Positions 61,454 to 64,000 of a DNA stretch of 64,000 nucleotides are shown here, in pieces. The translations under genes and the position numbers were made by a program. Source of the stretch: Clostridium sp. 1001271st1 H5 (GTDB lineage Bacteria; Bacillota; Clostridia; Lachnospirales; Lachnospiraceae); NCBI RefSeq assembly GCF_005845215.1, contig NZ_SPHO01000003.1:331660-395659 (forward strand), written 5' to 3'. Each line of letters opens with the position of its first letter. Within the stretch, counting starts at the first letter, position 1. Below the pieces are notes generated by a model. It was not told where the DNA came from. It was given only the letters and a program-made list of their open reading frames with translations, and ran no database searches.

Positions 61454-62176
61454 ATGAGAAAAATGTTAGGCAGCCTTTTAAAGGCAGGAGCTGTATGCGG
61501 GATGCTGATGGTTATGAACCCATTCACTTCCCTGGCTGCAATCGGCCCTGGATTCACAGCAGGTACATACGTGGCCACCATTACAGCGGAGAGCGTCAAC
61601 ATTAACAAAAGCCAAGACAGTGAAGAAGTACTGATGACAGCCAAGGTAGGGAGTGAATACGAAGTTCTGGAGGACATGGGAAACGGATGGATGAAGGTCC
61701 GGGTCAATGATTCCGAAGGATTTCTGCCTGTATCCGGTAATGCCACCGTGGAGCAGGTAGGAGAGGATGAGATGGCAGAGGTACAGCAGGACGCCATTGA
61801 GGCTTCAGGTACATATAAGCGCCAGCAGGTAGTGAATTATGCCATGCAGTTCGTAGGCGGAAGATACAAGTACGGCGGCAGCGACCCGCGCACCGGGACG
61901 GACTGTTCCGGATTTACCAGATACGTCCTGCAGAATTCAGCAGGCATATCCATGAACCGCTCCTCAGGCGGACAAGCCCAGCAGGGGATTGCCGTCAGCG
62001 CCGACCAGATGCAGCCGGGGGATTTGATTTTTTACGGAAGCGGAAGAGGAATCAACCACGTAGCCATGTATATCGGCAACGGACAGATTGTACATGCTTC
62101 AACGGAGAGGACAGGCATTACCGTGTCCAACTGGAATTACAGGAATCCGGTGAAGATAGTGAATGTGTTAGGATAG
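61454..62176 (+). CDS. Secreted SH3b-NlpC/P60 peptidoglycan hydrolase (paralogue)
   Basis: A 240-residue exported hydrolase with the same build: signal peptide (LLKAGAVCGMLMVMNPFTSLAA, to about 30), SH3b domain (about 40-100: ESVNINKSQDSEEVLMTAKVGSEYEVLEDMGNGWMKVRVNDSEGFLP) and NlpC/P60 domain with catalytic Cys in GTDCSGFTRYVL and His in INHVAMYIGNGQIVHAST. It ends NPVKIVNVLG where the neighbour ends KPVKIVSLLS. The signal peptides share VMNP. The two have separate promoters and terminators, so they probably serve different conditions. The ribosome binding site is GGGAGAG. Confidence 0.93.
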   Translation: MRKMLGSLLKAGAVCGMLMVMNPFTSLAAIGPGFTAGTYVATITAESVNINKSQDSEEVLMTAKVGSEYEVLEDMGNGWMKVRVNDSEGFLPVSGNATVEQVGEDEMAEVQQDAIEASGTYKRQQVVNYAMQFVGGRYKYGGSDPRTGTDCSGFTRYVLQNSAGISMNRSSGGQAQQGIAVSADQMQPGDLIFYGSGRGINHVAMYIGNGQIVHASTERTGITVSNWNYRNPVKIVNVLG

Positions 62177-62197
62177 GATTTTCAATATATATAAGCA

Positions 62198-62235
62198 GGG
62201 CCTGCCGGAGCAATCCGGCGGGTCCTTGTGCTTTT
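62198..62235 (+). terminator. Terminator of second NlpC/P60 gene
   Basis: GGGCCTGCCGG / CCGGCGGGTCC (11 bp with two G-U pairs) and a TTGTGCTTTT tail. Confidence 0.75.
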
Positions 62236-62274
62236 GGGCCTGGATGCATGGGAGCAGGGGGATGGCTGACCGAA

Positions 62275-62307
62275 CAAAAAAGACCGTTCTCCATAGGAAA
62301 ACGGTCT
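62275..62307 (-). terminator. Terminator of cold-shock gene
   Basis: On the reverse strand, AGACCGTT...AACGGTCT followed by TTTTTTG. Confidence 0.85.
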
Positions 62308-62325
62308 CTGTCAGGTCAATCTCTA

Positions 62326-62529
62326 TTATGCGGCGCAGACATTTACTGCCTGTAAGCCTCTTGGGCTGTTTGTGATGTCAAATGTAACTGGCTGGCCCTC
62401 TTCCAGAGACTTAAAGCCATTGGAAGAAATTCCGGAGAAATGAACGAAAATATCCATTCCGTTCTCTTCGTTTGTAATGAAGCCGTAGCCCTTCTGTGAG
62501 TTAAACCATTTTACTGTACCTTTGTTCAT
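62326..62529 (-). CDS. Cold-shock domain protein (CspA family)
   Basis: A 67-residue single-stranded nucleic-acid-binding OB-fold protein acting as an RNA chaperone. It has the RNP1-like [10 protein letters not shown] and RNP2-like DIFVHFSGI motifs after [12 protein letters not shown], and ends with [12 protein letters not shown]; length is standard. The ATG behind GGAGGT was chosen over one five codons upstream. The AT-rich 5' untranslated region has a long perfect inverted repeat, which suits cold-responsive control at RNA level. Confidence 0.95.
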   Translation of the reverse strand: MNKGTVKWFNSQKGYGFITNEENGMDIFVHFSGISSNGFKSLEEGQPVTFDITNSPRGLQAVNVCAA

Positions 62530-62578
62530 GAAAGATACCTCCATAATATAATATTATATTTTTCGATAAAAATAAAAA

Positions 62579-62630
62579 TCACATATTTTTGTAAATCATC
62601 ATAGGAATAATGACTTACAAAAATATGTGA
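62579..62630 (-). repeat. Perfect inverted repeat in the csp 5' region
   Basis: Arms 62579-62594 and 62615-62630 are exact reverse complements over 16 bp (TCACATATTTTTGTAA), with a 20-nt loop. It lies 50 nt upstream of the csp start and could act as a thermosensitive RNA hairpin, a terminator-like element or an operator. Confidence 0.85.
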
Positions 62631-62792
62631 AATCAAAATCTTATAAAAAATACTTCTTAACCATACCATGTTCTGCAGGGGAAGTCAAGGGAAAATCAAA
62701 AAATTTTAAAGGGTATTTTGGTGAGTATATGTGAAGGGTGTGGTATACTGTTTCCTGCAGGATACAGAAACGAAATGAAAGAGGGAAAAGTG

Positions 62793-63550
62793 ATGAGGGC
62801 AGTTAAATGGAAGATTGGCCTACTGTCATTGGTTTTAAGTGCAGCGTGTACATTTAATACCTTTGCAGAATGGAAACAGGCATAGGACGGAAGCTGGAAG
62901 TTTTATAATACGGATGGGACATTGGCCTGCAATAAATGGGCAAAGTCCGGGGAGGCCTGGTTTTATTTTGATGAGAACGGTACAATGGCCAAAGATAAAC
63001 TGATTGATGATAATGGAATATTTTATTATGTTGGCGCTGACGGAAAAATGATAACAAATACATCGGTTGTTGTGGACAGCGTAACCTATTATGCCAGGAA
63101 TAACGGCGCCCTGTCTGTTTCCCAGACCAATGAAAGCAGGGCGGATTTTAGAAATTGTAACTGGAACAGCTCAGGGGCGGATATAAAGCCCAGATATATT
63201 ATGATTTTGGGGTGGATGGAGCATTGCACAGCGGTTTGTATATTTTTACCGAAGATTTTTCGCAGGGGTCTTACTATATAGATATGTATGGCGCGCTGAA
63301 AGATTCCTTGAATTCATTATACGGAGAGCCGGCGTCAGATAAGATACGCAGCCGCGGCGACAGGGATTTGATAGAAATGCTGGACAGCGCTACAGCCCTG
63401 TCACTTGGGTATACCGGCTACAGAACTGTATGGAATACAAGCACAACCGATATATACTTAACCATGGATTCCTCTGATTATGACATAAATGTTTATGTGG
63501 AATACAGACAGAAGGGATATGAACAGCCGTCAAATACCGGCGGTTTATAG
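62793..63550 (+). pseudogene. Decayed secreted cell-wall-binding protein
   Basis: The start is intact: GAGGGA, ATG and a signal peptide (MRAVKWKIGLLSLVLSAACTFNTFA). A TAG at 62883-62885 stops the frame after 30 codons. The same frame then continues with choline-binding-type repeats (DGSWKFYNTDGTLACNKWAKSGEAWFYFDENGTMAKDKLI, GIFYYVGADGKMITNT). A one-base loss, best placed in the G-run at 63174-63177, then moves the rest into another frame (GYKAQIYYDFGVDGALHSGLYIFTEDFSQGSYYIDMYGALKDSLNSLYGEP...), an uncharacterised C-terminal domain. Two independent lesions argue for a pseudogene over a single sequencing error. It is related in its repeats to the protein at 15.3 kb. Confidence 0.8.
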
Positions 63551-63589
63551 GATGTGGATTCGGCTGCACTCCTTCATACACAAAGAGTT

Positions 63590-63620
63590 GCCCCTGGATA
63601 GGGGAGCTATCCAGGGGCTT
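63590..63620 (+). terminator. Terminator-like hairpin
   Basis: GCCCCTGGATA / TATCCAGGGGC (perfect 11 bp, 7-nt loop) with a short TTCTC tail; weak T-tract. Confidence 0.6.
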
Positions 63621-63649
63621 CTCAAGGGGAGTATAAATAATTAATAAGG

Positions 63650-63686
63650 ATGAGGTCATGGTTTAAGGGAAACCATTTTACCTCAT
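63650..63686. repeat. Nested inverted repeat
   Basis: ATGAGGT-c-ATGGTTT-aaggg-AAACCAT-ttt-ACCTCAT, a 14-bp stem with a small internal loop, followed by an AT-rich but not T-only stretch. Purpose unclear: a second terminator or a structured RNA end. Confidence 0.7.
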
Positions 63687-63736
63687 ATTATTTATAATAT
63701 ATTTTATGGAAAAAAGCAACCTTTTTTTATTTTATC

Positions 63737-63766
63737 GTATAAAAGTGGTGCAATTCTGCCATACTA
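63737..63766 (+). promoter_or_regulatory. Sigma-G-like (forespore) promoter
   Basis: GTATA (63737-63741), 18-bp spacer, CATACTA (63760-63766). This fits the Bacillus sigma-G consensus GHATR-N17/18-CATWHTA at every defined position. No sigma-A alternative of similar quality is present. Confidence 0.6.
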
Positions 63767-63807
63767 TTGCTGTAACTAAATAAGAATGTTTTTAGGAGGT
63801 ATTGAAG

Positions 63808-63951
63808 ATGTCCAATAAGAATAACTTCAACAACGACATGGAAAACAGCTCAAGAAACTGCAGCCAGCAGAATAACAGCCAGAACAGCTCTCAGAACAAT
63901 TCCCAGAACAATTCCCAGAACAGTTCCAGGAACCCCGTCTTTGGACTTTAA
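63808..63951 (+). CDS. Small Asn/Gln/Ser-rich protein, putative spore protein
   Basis: A 47-residue hydrophilic, probably disordered protein: MSNKNNFNNDMENSSRNCSQ followed by repeats of the type NSQNSSQNNSQNNSQNSSRN and ending PVFGL. A strong ribosome binding site (TAGGAGGT) lies 7 nt before the ATG. No domain is recognised; the low-complexity repeats are typical of small acid-soluble or coat-associated spore proteins and are frequent in Clostridia. The sigma-G-like promoter supports forespore expression. One Cys is present. Function is not known. Confidence 0.75.
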   Translation: MSNKNNFNNDMENSSRNCSQQNNSQNSSQNNSQNNSQNSSRNPVFGL

Positions 63952-64000
63952 CACCATAATTCTTTAGGGGCAATTCAACACATCATATATTTACAGTCAG

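Noticed and set aside
63172..63178. Programmed frameshift in the cell-wall-binding gene.
   Set aside because: The G-run is only four bases, there is no slippery heptamer or pseudoknot evident, and the gene already has an in-frame stop upstream.
1..64000. Mobile islands, toxin-antitoxin or phage-defence systems.
   Set aside because: No transposase, integrase, restriction, toxin or defence-type domains were recognised; gene content is housekeeping, transport and regulation.

Overview
The window looks like an ordinary chromosomal segment of a Gram-positive, endospore-forming Clostridia, most likely a Lachnospiraceae gut anaerobe of the Enterocloster / Clostridium clostridioforme type. This rests on moderate GC, strong GGAGG-type ribosome binding sites, ribonuclease Y, class III fructose bisphosphatase, a Firmicutes-type LexA box, YesM/YesN two-component pairs, many lipoprotein-dependent ABC importers and a sigma-G-like promoter. 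The genus is inferred from gene content, not from a marker. I see no rRNA, tRNA, transposase, phage module or CRISPR array.

Layout. 0.1-3.7 kb: SOS-controlled recA-recX, then rny. 3.8-11.2 kb: a signalling block with an orphan solute-binding lipoprotein coupled to a hybrid histidine kinase, a tandem-wHTH GntR regulator, an AraC regulator and a small protein of unknown function. 11.3-13.7 kb: a two-headed MerR regulator with an ABC exporter. 13.8-19.1 kb: a dual HD/HD-GYP protein, a secreted cell-wall-binding protein, an M28 peptidase and a GNAT acetyltransferase. 19.2-27.7 kb: amino-acid biosynthesis (leuB-ilvD-ilvB; serC-serA-DUF1015). 27.8-34.4 kb: a UgpBAEC-type sugar/glycerol-phosphate importer with a TIM-barrel enzyme, a DUF218 protein and a small reverse-strand gene.

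34.6-50.1 kb: deoC followed by two paralogous importers of the Afu/Fbp type (SBP, ATPase and a fused double permease in each). Between them lie a YesMN two-component pair, a membrane M23 peptidase (reverse) and a LacI regulator whose upstream region carries three palindromic operators. A HAD hydrolase ends the second cassette, which would fit uptake of a phosphorylated substrate. 50.1-53.8 kb: a MATE exporter behind a long structured leader (short leader peptide plus two intrinsic terminators), then an alcohol dehydrogenase and a nitroreductase. 53.9-54.9 kb: an FMN riboswitch and terminator, a perfect 51-bp direct repeat pair, and the riboflavin transporter ribU. 54.9-60.3 kb: two AraC/GyrI-like regulators and an MBL hydrolase (reverse), then fbp-DUF1700. 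60.4-64 kb: two NlpC/P60 wall hydrolases, a cold-shock gene, a decayed cell-wall-binding gene, and an Asn/Gln/Ser-rich 47-residue protein behind a sigma-G-like promoter.

The strongest candidates for undescribed biology are the MATE leader, the 51-bp repeats inside the ribU leader, the sigma-G/Asn-Gln small protein, the DUF1015 protein in the serine operon, and the SBP/hybrid-kinase pair. Promoters, operators and RNA folds were read by eye, and none of the functional hypotheses has been tested.
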